NCBI RefSeq assembly: GCF_002934545.1 | Contig: NZ_PTJA01000007.1 | Location: 1-64,000 of the forward strand | DNA: 64,000 nucleotides | Origin: Lacrimispora xylanisolvens | GTDB taxonomy: Bacteria; Bacillota; Clostridia; Lachnospirales; Lachnospiraceae | Direction: 5' to 3' | In this document: positions 8,232 to 16,692 of the stretch, one piece after another | Layout: every line of letters starts with the position of its first letter | Numbering within the stretch: position 1 is the first letter of the stretch | Program-made: the position numbers and the translations under genes | The notes under the pieces: model-generated | What the model was told of the DNA's origin: nothing | Databases searched by the model: none | The model's input: only the letters and a program-made list of their open reading frames with translations

Positions 8232-9638
8232 CTATTTATTTAATAGATTATAATCTGCAATGGATTTATTAATGCTATCAGCCATCTTCTTAACTGCATC
8301 CTCTGGGGTACCATTGTTGTTAATCATGTTTTCAATTTCTGTTTCCACCGTCTGTCTCGCTTCTGGAAATACACTTAATAAAGCGCCTGCTGACTGTGGT
8401 GTGGAATCGTGAAGCTGATCAATGGCGGTTTGAAATTGCGGGAATTTTGCTATGTTATCTTTAAAAACTGGTTCATTATGAGCTGCAGTGGTGATTGGAA
8501 AATATCCTGTCTGGGAGTTCCAGTATGCCTGGCTTTCCGGTGAAACAAGAAACTTAACAAATTCCCATACCGCTTTCTGTTTGTTTGCATCATTATTATT
8601 TAATGCCCACAAAGAACCGCCCCCGATGGATACTCCACCCTTATCATCGTCACTAACTTTTGGAAAATAAGCGGTTCCTACTTCAAATTTTCCATTTACA
8701 TCATTTAAGATCTGTTTTAAGGATGCAGTTGAACCCAGTGTCATGGCAGATTTTCCAGAGCTGAAGTCTGCAAGTCCTGCATCTCCTCCTCTGCCCACGT
8801 TTGGTGCATAACCTTTGGTTGATAATTCTTTCCATGCCGTCAGTGTTTTTACACCGGCTCCATTTTTATCGAAATCAACGGCCGTTGCAGCTGCTTTTCT
8901 TCCATTGCCACTGTCTGCATAGCTGGCCTGCTGCTTGCAGGTAAACTGCTCAAAAAACCAGCCATAAATTCCAAGAGAAAGAACCTCTCCGGCTCCGCCT
9001 TTCTTAAGCAGGTCATCTCCCACCCGTTCAATTCCAGGAAGGCTGTCTGGAATCTCTGTAATTCCGGCTTTCTTAAACATATCTTTGTTATAGTATAGAA
9101 TAGGAGTCGATGAGTTAAAGGGCATAGAATATAAAGTACCATTTACTGTATAATATGCCGCAATATTAGGTTCAACCTGAGAGAGATCCCATTTATCCTC
9201 ATCAATCAGCTGCTGCATTGGAACAACCCAGCCTGAATCAATCATGAATCGGGTTCCGATGTCGTAAATCTGCACGAGATCTGCCCCCATGTTACCGATC
9301 TGAGCGCTTTTTAACTTGTTAATGGCATCGTCATAGCTGCCCTGATACTGAGCCTCAACTGTGATCCCTGAAGTGTTTTCCTTATTAAATTTTTCTACAA
9401 GTGCATCAATTGCTTTTCCATTGACGCCGCCCATGGAGTGCCAGAAGGTAATGGAAGTCTTTTGTGTATTTCCTGAAGTTTCTGCGGTTTTAGCGGCAAC
9501 AGGTGCTGCACTGGTGGTTACTTCTTCTTTCGTTTCAGATGCAGCGGTATTTCCGGATCCGGTCTGGCTGGAACAGCCGGATAACATTCCTGCAGCCATG
9601 ATAGCCGCCATACAAAAGGAAACTGCTCTCTTTCTCAT
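8232..9638 (-). CDS. ABC transporter substrate-binding lipoprotein, UgpB-like
   Basis: A 468-residue family 1 extracellular solute-binding protein. The signal peptide ends in the lipobox MLSGCSS (Cys22), so it is anchored to the outer face of the membrane. A Ser/Thr/Ala-rich linker follows, then the bilobed binding domain, starting at ITFWHSMGG. That start is close to the UgpB/sugar-binding family, as are PFNSSTPILYYNKDMF and the late WEFVKFLVSPESQAYW. With the neighbouring diesterase the likely ligand is glycerol 3-phosphate or a glycerophosphodiester, although sugar ligands cannot be excluded from sequence. GGAGG precedes the ATG. Confidence 0.9.
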   Translation of the reverse strand: MRKRAVSFCMAAIMAAGMLSGCSSQTGSGNTAASETKEEVTTSAAPVAAKTAETSGNTQKTSITFWHSMGGVNGKAIDALVEKFNKENTSGITVEAQYQGSYDDAINKLKSAQIGNMGADLVQIYDIGTRFMIDSGWVVPMQQLIDEDKWDLSQVEPNIAAYYTVNGTLYSMPFNSSTPILYYNKDMFKKAGITEIPDSLPGIERVGDDLLKKGGAGEVLSLGIYGWFFEQFTCKQQASYADSGNGRKAAATAVDFDKNGAGVKTLTAWKELSTKGYAPNVGRGGDAGLADFSSGKSAMTLGSTASLKQILNDVNGKFEVGTAYFPKVSDDDKGGVSIGGGSLWALNNNDANKQKAVWEFVKFLVSPESQAYWNSQTGYFPITTAAHNEPVFKDNIAKFPQFQTAIDQLHDSTPQSAGALLSVFPEARQTVETEIENMINNNGTPEDAVKKMADSINKSIADYNLLNK

Positions 9639-9680
9639 GATTGTCCTCCAAATTTTATGTAAGATTTATTCTGAATCAGG

Positions 9681-10589
9681 TCAGCCTTTTACGGCTCCTG
9701 AAAACATTCCTCTGATCAGCTGCTTTTGTCCTAAGATAAATACGGAAATCGATGGTATGATAATCATTACTACTCCCGCAATCATCATGGAAATCGACTG
9801 GGAATCCACACTGTCTAACATCCCGATCCCGATCTGAACCGTTCTCATTTTATCTGAACCTGTAACAAGAAGAGGCCACAAATACATATTCCAGGCATTG
9901 ATAAAGGTATATACTGCCATGGCACCTATGGCTGACTTGGTAAGAGGTATGAGGATGCTGTAAATGAATCTTAAGTCAGAGCAGCCATCAATCCGGGCCG
10001 ATTCGTATAATGATATGGGAAACGATTTATAGAACTGCCGGAATAAAAAGATTCCCATGGCAGATGTCAGATAAGGAATAATTAAAACCTTATAGCTGTC
10101 AAGCCACCGAAATCCGCTTACCGTTAAGTAATTGGATATAATCGTCGCTTCTCCAGGTATCATCATGGTCGCCATCACAAGCATAAACAGCAGATTTTTG
10201 CCCTTAAATTCCAGAAAGGAAAAGGAAAATGCTGCCAGTGAACAGGATATGATCTGTCCTGCAGTGATACAGCCTGCTACTAAAAATGAATTCACAATAA
10301 ATCGGGTTAACGGTATTTTAACCATAGCCTGACGGAAATTATCAAGTGTTGTTGTTGCCGGTATTAAGTTCATACTGGTTGTAAACAGTTCACCGGAAGG
10401 CATCAGCGCTATGCTGACGGCGTATAAAAGCGGCAGCAAAAGAAACAACGTCATAAGTAAATTAACCCCGGTCAAAGCCAGCCTGGCAACCCTGCGGCGT
10501 AAAACCGCTTTCTTTAATGCCTCTCTTTTCAGATTCTCAAGTTCTTCTATGCTGATATCTTTAACAGCCCTGGAAATAACAGTTTCCAT
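9681..10589 (-). CDS. ABC transporter permease, UgpE/MalG-like
   Basis: A 302-residue integral membrane permease with about six helices. The MalG-type EAA loop is visible as YESARIDGCSDLRFIYSILIPL near the C-terminal third, where the ATPase docks. I chose the ATG at 10589: it overlaps the stop of the partner permease as TGATG and has AAAGGAG 10 nt upstream. The longer frame to 10628 would begin inside the neighbour without a ribosome-binding site. Translational coupling to the first permease is expected, giving a heterodimer. Confidence 0.9.
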   Translation of the reverse strand: METVISRAVKDISIEELENLKREALKKAVLRRRVARLALTGVNLLMTLFLLLPLLYAVSIALMPSGELFTTSMNLIPATTTLDNFRQAMVKIPLTRFIVNSFLVAGCITAGQIISCSLAAFSFSFLEFKGKNLLFMLVMATMMIPGEATIISNYLTVSGFRWLDSYKVLIIPYLTSAMGIFLFRQFYKSFPISLYESARIDGCSDLRFIYSILIPLTKSAIGAMAVYTFINAWNMYLWPLLVTGSDKMRTVQIGIGMLDSVDSQSISMMIAGVVMIIIPSISVFILGQKQLIRGMFSGAVKG

Positions 10590-11455
10590 CAGTAGTGTAC
10601 TCCTTTCTTTTCCAATCGAAACATACATAAAGTCAGAACCATAATGATGATAAACAAAATCACAGACTGGGCTGCTGCGCTGCCAAAACGGTAATTAAAA
10701 AATGCATCCCGGTAAATGGAGTAAACAATTAAATTGGTGGATTCCCCCGGTCCTCCCATGGTCAATACTTTCACCTGACCGAAGGACTGGAACGCCTGAA
10801 TAATATTAACAACCAGCGTATAAAACAAAATCGGGCTTAACCCAGGAAGTGTCAGGCGGAAAAATTTCTGGAATGAGCTGGCTCCGTCTACCGACGCCCT
10901 CTCATAAATAACTTCATCAATATTACTTAAACCAGCACTAAAGTAAAGAAAGTTAATACCGCTGTTAAGCCACGCTGTTAAAAGTGCCACACAAATCAGT
11001 GCATATCTGGGGTCGCTGATCCAGTTGATATGTAATCCCAGGATCTTATTCACAATTCCAATAGCCGGATGAAGCATGATTTTAAAGATCATGGCGGCTG
11101 AGCTGGAAGCGATTGCCATTGGGAGCGCATAAGCAGTGCTGAATATCCGGATCCCTGGAAAAGATTGATTGCATAATACGGCAGTGATAAGACCCAGGAG
11201 CATACTGACACTTACTACGATCACTACAAATACAACCGTTACAAAAAGGCTGTTAAAAAAAGACGCTGAGCTTAAAAGCTCGGAATAATTTCCTGCACCC
11301 ACAAACAACTTTGCCTGACCCATTTTATTTGTTTTAAAAAGGCTTAAATAAATAGTTTTGAAAAATGGGAAAAACAGAAAAAGTGCAAAAATCGCCATGG
11401 CTGGAGCGATGTATACATATGGGCTTAATTTTCTCGTAACTATTTTATAATTCAT
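10589..11455 (-). CDS. ABC transporter permease, UgpA/MalF-like
   Basis: A 288-residue permease and the partner of the downstream UgpE-like protein. The N-terminus has a membrane helix (YVYIAPAMAIFALFLFFPFF) typical of the UgpA/LacF group. The EAA loop is YERASVDGASSFQKFFRLTLPG. AAGGAG stands at the proper distance before the ATG, and the gene starts 11 nt after the ATPase gene. Its role is to form half of the membrane channel of the importer. Confidence 0.92.
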   Translation of the reverse strand: MNYKIVTRKLSPYVYIAPAMAIFALFLFFPFFKTIYLSLFKTNKMGQAKLFVGAGNYSELLSSASFFNSLFVTVVFVVIVVSVSMLLGLITAVLCNQSFPGIRIFSTAYALPMAIASSSAAMIFKIMLHPAIGIVNKILGLHINWISDPRYALICVALLTAWLNSGINFLYFSAGLSNIDEVIYERASVDGASSFQKFFRLTLPGLSPILFYTLVVNIIQAFQSFGQVKVLTMGGPGESTNLIVYSIYRDAFFNYRFGSAAAQSVILFIIIMVLTLCMFRLEKKGVHY

Positions 11456-11466
11456 TGGATTGCTCC

Positions 11467-12567
11467 TTAACGGTATAATATGTTTTCTTCCGTCTCCATA
11501 TCAAACAGCAAAATACGGCTCATGTCTGCAAAGATGGATACTTCCCTTCCCCCTTCAGATGGAAAATCCGGCTTCAGTCTGGCACATACCGGGCTTCTTC
11601 CTATTTTTCCATGAAGAAGGATTTCTGAACCCAGAACTTCCTTTATCTCTACATGCAGCTTCAGTTCCTGATCTTTGGTACCAGTTTCGTGCAAATCCTC
11701 GGGACGGATACCCAGATAAACTCTTCTGCCCAGATAATCACCTTCTATAAGTCTTTTTGCACATTCCTCATTTACAAACAGTCTGTTTTTTGAAAACTCC
11801 ACACAAATTCGTTCTTCCCTTCTCTCCACCCAGACTGGAATAAAATTCATGGAAGGAGATCCGATAAAGCCAGCTACAAATTTATTGATGGGATTCGTAT
11901 ATAGAACTTTTGGTTCAGCAGCCTGTAATATAACCCCGGAATTCATAACCACAATTCTGGTGCCCAAAGTCATTGCCTCTACCTGATCATGAGTTACATA
12001 TATCATGGTTGCCCCAAGCTCTTTGTGTATCTTCGATAATTCAACTCTCATCTGTGTTCTCAGCTTTGCATCCAGGTTGGACAGAGGCTCATCCATGAGA
12101 TAAGCTTTTGGTTCACGGACAATCGCGCTGCCAATGGCCACTCTCTGCTTTTGTCCACCGGATAAAGCATGGGGTTTCCGGTCTAATAAGTGGCTGATGC
12201 ATAAAACATCTGCCGCTTTTCTCACTCGCTGATCAATTTCTGTTTTACCAACATTTCGTACTCGCAAACTAAATGCCATGTTCTCATAAACAGTCAGATG
12301 AGGATAAAGAGCATAGGACTGAAATACCATGGACAGATCTCTTTTTTGGGGAACAGTCAGATTCATTAATTCTCCGTCTATCCATAGCTCCCCTGAGGAT
12401 ATTTCCTCAAGTCCGGCTATCATCCGCAGTGTAGTAGATTTTCCACAGCCCGATGGACCAACCAGAATCAGAAACTCCTGATCTCTTATATCCAGATTGA
12501 AATTCTTCACTGCAATCTGACCATTTTTAAATGTTTTACATACATTTACCAAAGATAGACTTGCCAT
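11467..12567 (-). CDS. ABC transporter ATPase, UgpC/MsmK/MalK-like
   Basis: A 366-residue ATPase of the carbohydrate-uptake CUT1 type. Walker A is GPSGCGKST (residues 37-45), the Q-loop is FQSYALYPH, the signature is LSGGQKQR (135-142), and Walker B is AYLMDEP with the D-loop SNLDAKLR. The C-terminal ~130 residues form the MalK-like OB-fold regulatory domain (GIRPEDL is its hallmark). It is the first gene of the six-gene operon, unusual since UgpC is often last, and is preceded by the possible Pho box. Such ATPases may serve several importers, so it may not be exclusive to this one. Confidence 0.92.
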   Translation of the reverse strand: MASLSLVNVCKTFKNGQIAVKNFNLDIRDQEFLILVGPSGCGKSTTLRMIAGLEEISSGELWIDGELMNLTVPQKRDLSMVFQSYALYPHLTVYENMAFSLRVRNVGKTEIDQRVRKAADVLCISHLLDRKPHALSGGQKQRVAIGSAIVREPKAYLMDEPLSNLDAKLRTQMRVELSKIHKELGATMIYVTHDQVEAMTLGTRIVVMNSGVILQAAEPKVLYTNPINKFVAGFIGSPSMNFIPVWVERREERICVEFSKNRLFVNEECAKRLIEGDYLGRRVYLGIRPEDLHETGTKDQELKLHVEIKEVLGSEILLHGKIGRSPVCARLKPDFPSEGGREVSIFADMSRILLFDMETEENILYR

Positions 12568-12600
12568 ATGACGCTGCTTCCTTTCTTGTGTCCTGACTTC

Positions 12601-12655
12601 ATTTTAGAGAACCCATGTAAAATGAAAAAGAATCTTTTAGTAAAATGAATGTAAA
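12601..12655 (-). promoter_or_regulatory. Candidate Pho box and -10 of the Ugp-like operon
   Basis: On the minus strand TTTACA (12650-12655) and TTTACT (12639-12644) are spaced exactly 11 nt. A further TTTACA (12616-12621) lies 23 nt away, with a degenerate ATTCTT between. A TAAAAT -10 (12601-12606) follows 9 nt after the last box, and there is no -35. Direct TT-x-A-C-A repeats at 11-nt period placed about 10 nt before a -10 are the known layout of PhoP/PhoB sites. E. coli ugp is a PhoB target, which makes phosphate control plausible; binding is inferred only. Confidence 0.45.
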
Positions 12656-12663
12656 TCATGCTA

Positions 12664-12692
12664 TTGACGCACAAAGAAAGAGAAGTTATAAT
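12664..12692 (+). promoter_or_regulatory. glmS promoter
   Basis: TTGACG, a 17-nt spacer and a perfect TATAAT form a strong housekeeping promoter 46 nt upstream of the ribozyme cleavage site. It is divergent from the Ugp-like operon promoter, whose boxes end 9 nt away. Confidence 0.85.
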
Positions 12693-12730
12693 AAACTAAA
12701 TTTATGAAGGAGGCATAAATACAAATAGCA

Positions 12731-12935
12731 AAGCTAAGCGCCATGCACCTGAGGATACGATCGTGAACGTTTTCGTAAGAAAACGGTATCCAGGGTTAAC
12801 GAGGTGAAGGGTGATCGAATATTCGGCGGATGCCCTTCCATGCCAGCCGGGCGTGTATCCATTGTGAAATATGCAGGTAACTGCAAAACAACCACTCTGG
12901 AACCGGTATATGCAAGAGAAAACCTGGTAGACAAA
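12731..12935 (+). ncRNA. glmS self-cleaving ribozyme-riboswitch
   Basis: The 5' untranslated region of glmS carries the glmS ribozyme core. The cleavage motif is A|GCGCC, cut between 12737 and 12738. P2 is formed by GAGGATAC and GTATCCAGG. The conserved ACGAGG is followed by GGGTGATCGA, then TTCGGCGGATGCC, with flanking arms GAAGGG/CCCTTC closing P3. Accessory hairpins follow (TGCC/GGGC and GCAG-GTAA-CTGC). The RNA cuts itself when bound to glucosamine-6-phosphate, lowering GlmS synthesis. The 3' boundary is approximate. A 67-codon open frame across this stretch is a by-product of the RNA sequence. Confidence 0.92.
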
Positions 12936-13039
12936 ACGCTGTCCGTTTTTACAGACGATGGAAGACAGCTTGTTTTTGTGTGCGCAATTGACAGATTCAG
13001 ATCATAAATTAATAGAGCAATGAAAAAGGAGATTATATT

Positions 13040-14857
13040 ATGTGTGGAATTATTGGATATACAGGACCTTTGGATTCAAAAAAAATATTGCTGGAAGGAC
13101 TTTCCCAGCTGGAATACCGTGGATATGACAGTGCAGGAATTGCTCTTTGTATGGAAAATTCCAGAATTCAGTTAGTACGTCATACCGGAAAAGTTTCTAA
13201 TCTGAAAAAGGGCTGTGAGGACATAAGGCAGGTTTCTCACTGCGGACTGGGACACACCAGATGGGCAACCCACGGTGGTGTCACTACGGAAAACACCCAT
13301 CCTCACAGAGCCGGACGGGTAATACTGGTTCACAATGGCATTATTGAAAACTATCATCAGCTCACCACTGACTTTCATCTGGAAGGAAAGCTTCTCTCTG
13401 AAACAGACAGCGAAGTGGCAGCCTGGGTTCTTGAAAGTCTTTATGACGGAAATCCGGCAGAAGCTATTTCAAAGCTGGTTACCCATTTAAAAGGGTCTTA
13501 TAGCTTCTGTATGATGTTTGAAGATCATCCGGGGGAAATCTATGCAATCCGGAACGTAAGTCCTCTTGTGGCTGCATATACCCATTCAGGTTCCTTTGTG
13601 GCATCGGATCTGACCGCGCTGATTCCTTATACAAGACAATATTTTGTAGTGCCCGAAGACCACATTTTAAGACTCACCTCCTACAAAGTCCATTTATATG
13701 ACCTGGATTTAAAGGAGCAGGAGCCGGAAATACTGGAAGTGAACTGGAATATGGATGCTGCCATGAAAAACGGTTTTCCTCATTTCATGCTGAAAGAAAT
13801 ACACGAACAACCCGATGCGTTAAAAAACACCATACTCCCCCGTCTTTCAAAGGGGCTGCCTGATTTTACCGATGACCAGATACCTGACGATGTATTTAAA
13901 GATTGTAATCAGGTTCAGATTGTGGCCTGCGGGACTGCCATGCATGCAGGTATGGCTGCAAGAGCCTTAATGGAACCCCTTCTTCGAATTCCGGTCACAG
14001 TATCCATCGCATCGGAATTCCGGTATGAAAATCCACTGGTTGATGATAAAACCCTGGTTATTATCATCTCCCAATCCGGTGAGACCATCGATACCCTGGC
14101 AGCTCTTCGTCTGGCTAAAAGCTATGGTTCCAGAACCCTTTCAGTCGTTAATGTAAAAGGTTCAACCATTGCAAGAGAAAGCGATTTTGTACTCTATACC
14201 CATGCAGGTCCTGAAATTGCAGTAGCCAGCACAAAGGCTTATTCCGTTCAGCTGGCTGCCCTCTATATGGTTTGCTGCCGTATGGCTCTTGTAAGGGAAA
14301 AATACAGCGTGGCAGAGGCAGAGGATTTCATGAAGAAGCTCCTCGACTCCATACCTGCCATGGAAGCCATGATAGAAAAAAAGGATATGGTGAAAGCACT
14401 GGTAACCCATTTAATCAATAAACCGGATGCCTTTTTCATTGGACGTGGACTTGATTATGCATTCTCTCTTGAGGGCGCATTAAAATTAAAGGAAATTTCT
14501 TATATTCATGCGGAAGCCTACGCTGCCGGCGAATTAAAACACGGTACCATCGCTCTCATCACACAGGAGGTGCCCGTAATCGCCATTGCCACCCAGGAAA
14601 ATGTCTTTTTAAAGACCATATCCAATATCAGAGAAGTAAAAGCAAGAGGAGCCTTTGTAATTCTGCTTACAAAGGAAAGTATGAATGTAGAGCCTGGCAT
14701 CGCAGATATTCAGATTAATATTCCGGATATCGGGGATCGTTTCACAGTATTTCCCATTGCAGTGGTTTTACAGCTCATTGCCTATTATGCATCTGTAGGG
14801 AAAAATTTAGATGTGGATCAGCCCAGGAATCTGGCTAAATCCGTGACTGTAGAATAG
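13040..14857 (+). CDS. glmS: Glutamine-fructose-6-phosphate aminotransferase
   Basis: A 605-residue GlmS that makes glucosamine-6-phosphate from fructose-6-phosphate and glutamine, the first step to UDP-GlcNAc for peptidoglycan. It starts MCGIIGY, with Cys2 as the N-terminal nucleophile of the glutaminase domain. LGHTRWATHG and VHNGIIEN follow in the same domain. Two SIS sugar-isomerase domains fill residues ~290-600 (ISQSGETIDTLAAL, STKAYSVQL), and the protein ends with the family hallmark PRNLAKSVTVE. GGAG stands 9-10 nt before the ATG. It is monocistronic, controlled by the ribozyme upstream and ended by a perfect terminator. Length and all motifs are normal. Confidence 0.98.
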   Translation: MCGIIGYTGPLDSKKILLEGLSQLEYRGYDSAGIALCMENSRIQLVRHTGKVSNLKKGCEDIRQVSHCGLGHTRWATHGGVTTENTHPHRAGRVILVHNGIIENYHQLTTDFHLEGKLLSETDSEVAAWVLESLYDGNPAEAISKLVTHLKGSYSFCMMFEDHPGEIYAIRNVSPLVAAYTHSGSFVASDLTALIPYTRQYFVVPEDHILRLTSYKVHLYDLDLKEQEPEILEVNWNMDAAMKNGFPHFMLKEIHEQPDALKNTILPRLSKGLPDFTDDQIPDDVFKDCNQVQIVACGTAMHAGMAARALMEPLLRIPVTVSIASEFRYENPLVDDKTLVIIISQSGETIDTLAALRLAKSYGSRTLSVVNVKGSTIARESDFVLYTHAGPEIAVASTKAYSVQLAALYMVCCRMALVREKYSVAEAEDFMKKLLDSIPAMEAMIEKKDMVKALVTHLINKPDAFFIGRGLDYAFSLEGALKLKEISYIHAEAYAAGELKHGTIALITQEVPVIAIATQENVFLKTISNIREVKARGAFVILLTKESMNVEPGIADIQINIPDIGDRFTVFPIAVVLQLIAYYASVGKNLDVDQPRNLAKSVTVE

Positions 14858-14875
14858 AATTATTTTTATAAAACA

Positions 14876-14920
14876 TTAAAACAGGCATATCGCTCTAAAC
14901 AGGCGGTATGCCTGTTTTAA
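14876..14920 (+). terminator. glmS terminator
   Basis: A perfect 14-bp inverted repeat (14876-14889 and 14907-14920) with an internal CGC/GCG pairing in the loop ends in TTTTAA on the plus strand. It lies 18 nt after the glmS stop. Confidence 0.85.
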
Positions 14921-14946
14921 CTTCTATCCAACCAGCTAATCCCCGG

Positions 14947-14975
14947 TTGACGAATCAGATAAAAAGGAATATAAT
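14947..14975 (+). promoter_or_regulatory. Promoter of the TetR operon
   Basis: TTGACG, a 17-nt spacer and a perfect TATAAT. The expected start of transcription (~14982) falls at the edge of the operator-like repeat at 14983-15001, which would let a bound repressor block initiation. Confidence 0.85.
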
Positions 14976-14982
14976 GGTTATT

Positions 14983-15001
14983 GAATGAATCGTTCAATTA
15001 A
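14983..15001. promoter_or_regulatory. Operator copy 1, upstream of the TetR gene
   Basis: The 19-nt sequence GAATGAATCGTTCAATTAA recurs with one change before the next gene (15720-15738). With the preceding TT it holds an imperfect palindrome, TTGAA-N7-TTCAA, as expected for a TetR dimer. It runs up to the AAGGAGG of the regulator gene, so autorepression is likely. Confidence 0.65.
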
Positions 15002-15014
15002 GGAGGTGTTAAAA

Positions 15015-15677
15015 ATGGAAAACAGAATGAAACTAATATTTGACGCAGCCAGTCATTTATTTATCAATAAGGGGTATTCTCGGACACAAATGAAGGATAT
15101 CGCAAAGGAAATTGGTTTATCCACCGGTATGCTCTATGTGTATTTCACAGGAAAGAGAGAACTATTAAGTTTTCTTCTTAAAGCAACCATAGATCCATCA
15201 TTTCTTACTCAGGAGTTCGAATTACCAATCCAATCCCAGCTATTCGATAATCTGGATCACGAAATTATGGAAGCGTTTGAGCAGAATACAAAATCATTCT
15301 CCGCACATTTAGATGATGTTACAAACTTTCCTCTGGAGGAGATGTTGTCCAACGCATTTGACGTCATATCTAAGTACGGAATCGGCTGTTTACTCATTGA
15401 AAAAAATCCTGATGATTTGAGAAAACTCACTTCATATTATAAGGAATACAGGCAAAAATTTTACAATCAGGTTCTGTCATACATCACACTGTATATTCAA
15501 AACGGAACATTCCGTCAGGTCGAGTATCCACAATACGTTGCTCGCTTAATTATTGAAACCATGTCATGGTGGGGAATGCACATTACCAATGATGCCTACG
15601 AAATTCAAAAAAACATTTCTGTCGAATTGGCTAAAAGCATTTGTATGGATAGCTTGTTTCACGCATATAAAAGATAA
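15015..15677 (+). CDS. TetR/AcrR-family transcriptional regulator
   Basis: A 220-residue repressor. The N-terminal HTH reads IFDAASHLFINKGYSRTQ then DIAKEIGLSTGMLYVYFTGK, the canonical TetR helix-turn-helix ending in YxYFxxK. The remaining ~150 residues are a helical ligand-binding and dimer domain of no recognisable subtype. I chose the ATG at 15015, which has AAGGAGG 8 nt upstream; the earlier ATG at 14985 lies inside the operator and has no ribosome-binding site. It heads an operon with a lipoprotein and a TVP38-family protein. Lipophilic or membrane-active compounds are usual TetR ligands, but the actual one is unknown. Confidence 0.92.
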   Translation: MENRMKLIFDAASHLFINKGYSRTQMKDIAKEIGLSTGMLYVYFTGKRELLSFLLKATIDPSFLTQEFELPIQSQLFDNLDHEIMEAFEQNTKSFSAHLDDVTNFPLEEMLSNAFDVISKYGIGCLLIEKNPDDLRKLTSYYKEYRQKFYNQVLSYITLYIQNGTFRQVEYPQYVARLIIETMSWWGMHITNDAYEIQKNISVELAKSICMDSLFHAYKR

Positions 15678-15719
15678 TTTTTACGGGGCTGCTGCTCCGT
15701 AAAAAAATAGAGTTCCGAT

Positions 15720-15738
15720 GAATGAATGGTTCAATTAA
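15720..15738. promoter_or_regulatory. Operator copy 2, upstream of the lipoprotein gene
   Basis: GAATGAATGGTTCAATTAA differs from the copy at 14983-15001 by one base. It lies 27 nt before the lipoprotein start and just after a short self-complementary stretch (TTTTTACGG/CCGTAAAAA, ~15678-15707). Two copies in one operon suggest that the TetR protein controls both the first and the later genes, possibly from a second start. Confidence 0.6.
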
Positions 15739-15765
15739 TAAAATCCTAAAAAGGAGAATAATTTA

Positions 15766-16692
15766 ATGAAACGCAATTCAATATTGATCGCCTGTACTAC
15801 TTTTTTTCTCTTTGGAATAATTTCCGGCTGTGGAGGACAAAAAGCAACTGCACTGGTGAATACTCTTACCTTCGATACTGACGATTTCGATCGTCTCCGG
15901 CTTGATTATGATGCAGATGATATTTATGTTTTAGAAAGTGATCAGAGCAAAGTGATATTAAAAGAATATATGAACGAAAATAAAGGGAGCTATTACGCCA
16001 GAACCTCCTTAAAGTACGGTGAACTTCTGATTACAGAGGGAAAAAGGCCTAGACGTTCCAGCTTTGAATCCTATATAGAAATTTACATTCCAAAAAATAA
16101 TACAAAAAACTTATCCCTGCATTCTACAAGCGGAACAATTCGCTCTGAAATTGTTCTCATTGTGCCAGGTGATTTTGGTGTTGATACGACGAGCGGCAAC
16201 GTGGAAATCTCTAATGTAAAGGCTTCAGCGATAAAAGCTTCCAGTGCAAACGGAAGTCTGAGTTTTAAAAATATCGATACAGAGAAATTTGACGTACAGA
16301 CTGCCAACGCCGCCACATTAATGGATGAGATAAACGGAACCATTAACTATCAATCGAAAGGCGGAACGCTGAACGCTGACCAGCTTAGGGGCTCCGGCTC
16401 CTTTCATGCTTCAGGAGAGGGTTCTCTTGACCTTTCCTATTACGATGTAACAGGCAATATTTCCGCATATTCAAAAAATGGAACTCTTACTGTAATTCTT
16501 CCTGATACACTTGCTTTTCAATTTTCAGCCGTAACCAAACAAGGATCAATTAATACCTCTTTTACAGATCAGCTTGAATCCACCAAACACACTGCCTGGG
16601 GATCTGTTGGCTCATCTCCTGATATAACCATAGCACTGGAAACCCGAAATGGAGACATGAAAGTATCAAGGCAATCCTATGAAAAAAAATAA
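15766..16692 (+). CDS. DUF4097-like beta-repeat lipoprotein
   Basis: A 308-residue exported protein. The signal peptide ends with the lipobox GIISGCGG (Cys22), so it is lipid-anchored. The mature part is a run of short beta-strand repeats such as LSLHSTSGTIRSE, VDTTSGNVEISNVKA and IKASSANGSLSFKNI, each with S-G or N-G turns. This is the DUF4097/DUF4098 style of right-handed beta structure. Such proteins often accompany membrane-stress regulators, but no enzymatic function is known. GGAG precedes the ATG. It overlaps the next gene by 14 nt, so the two are translated together. Confidence 0.8.
   Translation: MKRNSILIACTTFFLFGIISGCGGQKATALVNTLTFDTDDFDRLRLDYDADDIYVLESDQSKVILKEYMNENKGSYYARTSLKYGELLITEGKRPRRSSFESYIEIYIPKNNTKNLSLHSTSGTIRSEIVLIVPGDFGVDTTSGNVEISNVKASAIKASSANGSLSFKNIDTEKFDVQTANAATLMDEINGTINYQSKGGTLNADQLRGSGSFHASGEGSLDLSYYDVTGNISAYSKNGTLTVILPDTLAFQFSAVTKQGSINTSFTDQLESTKHTAWGSVGSSPDITIALETRNGDMKVSRQSYEKK

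Noticed and set aside
12804-13007. 67-codon open frame upstream of glmS on the plus strand
   Set aside because: It lies across the glmS ribozyme core and its accessory helices, has no ribosome-binding site and no protein motif; the RNA explains the sequence.
15678-15707. Stem TTTTTACGG/CCGTAAAAA after the TetR gene as a terminator
   Set aside because: On the plus strand it is followed by A residues rather than T, so it does not fit a rho-independent terminator; mentioned only as context of the second operator.
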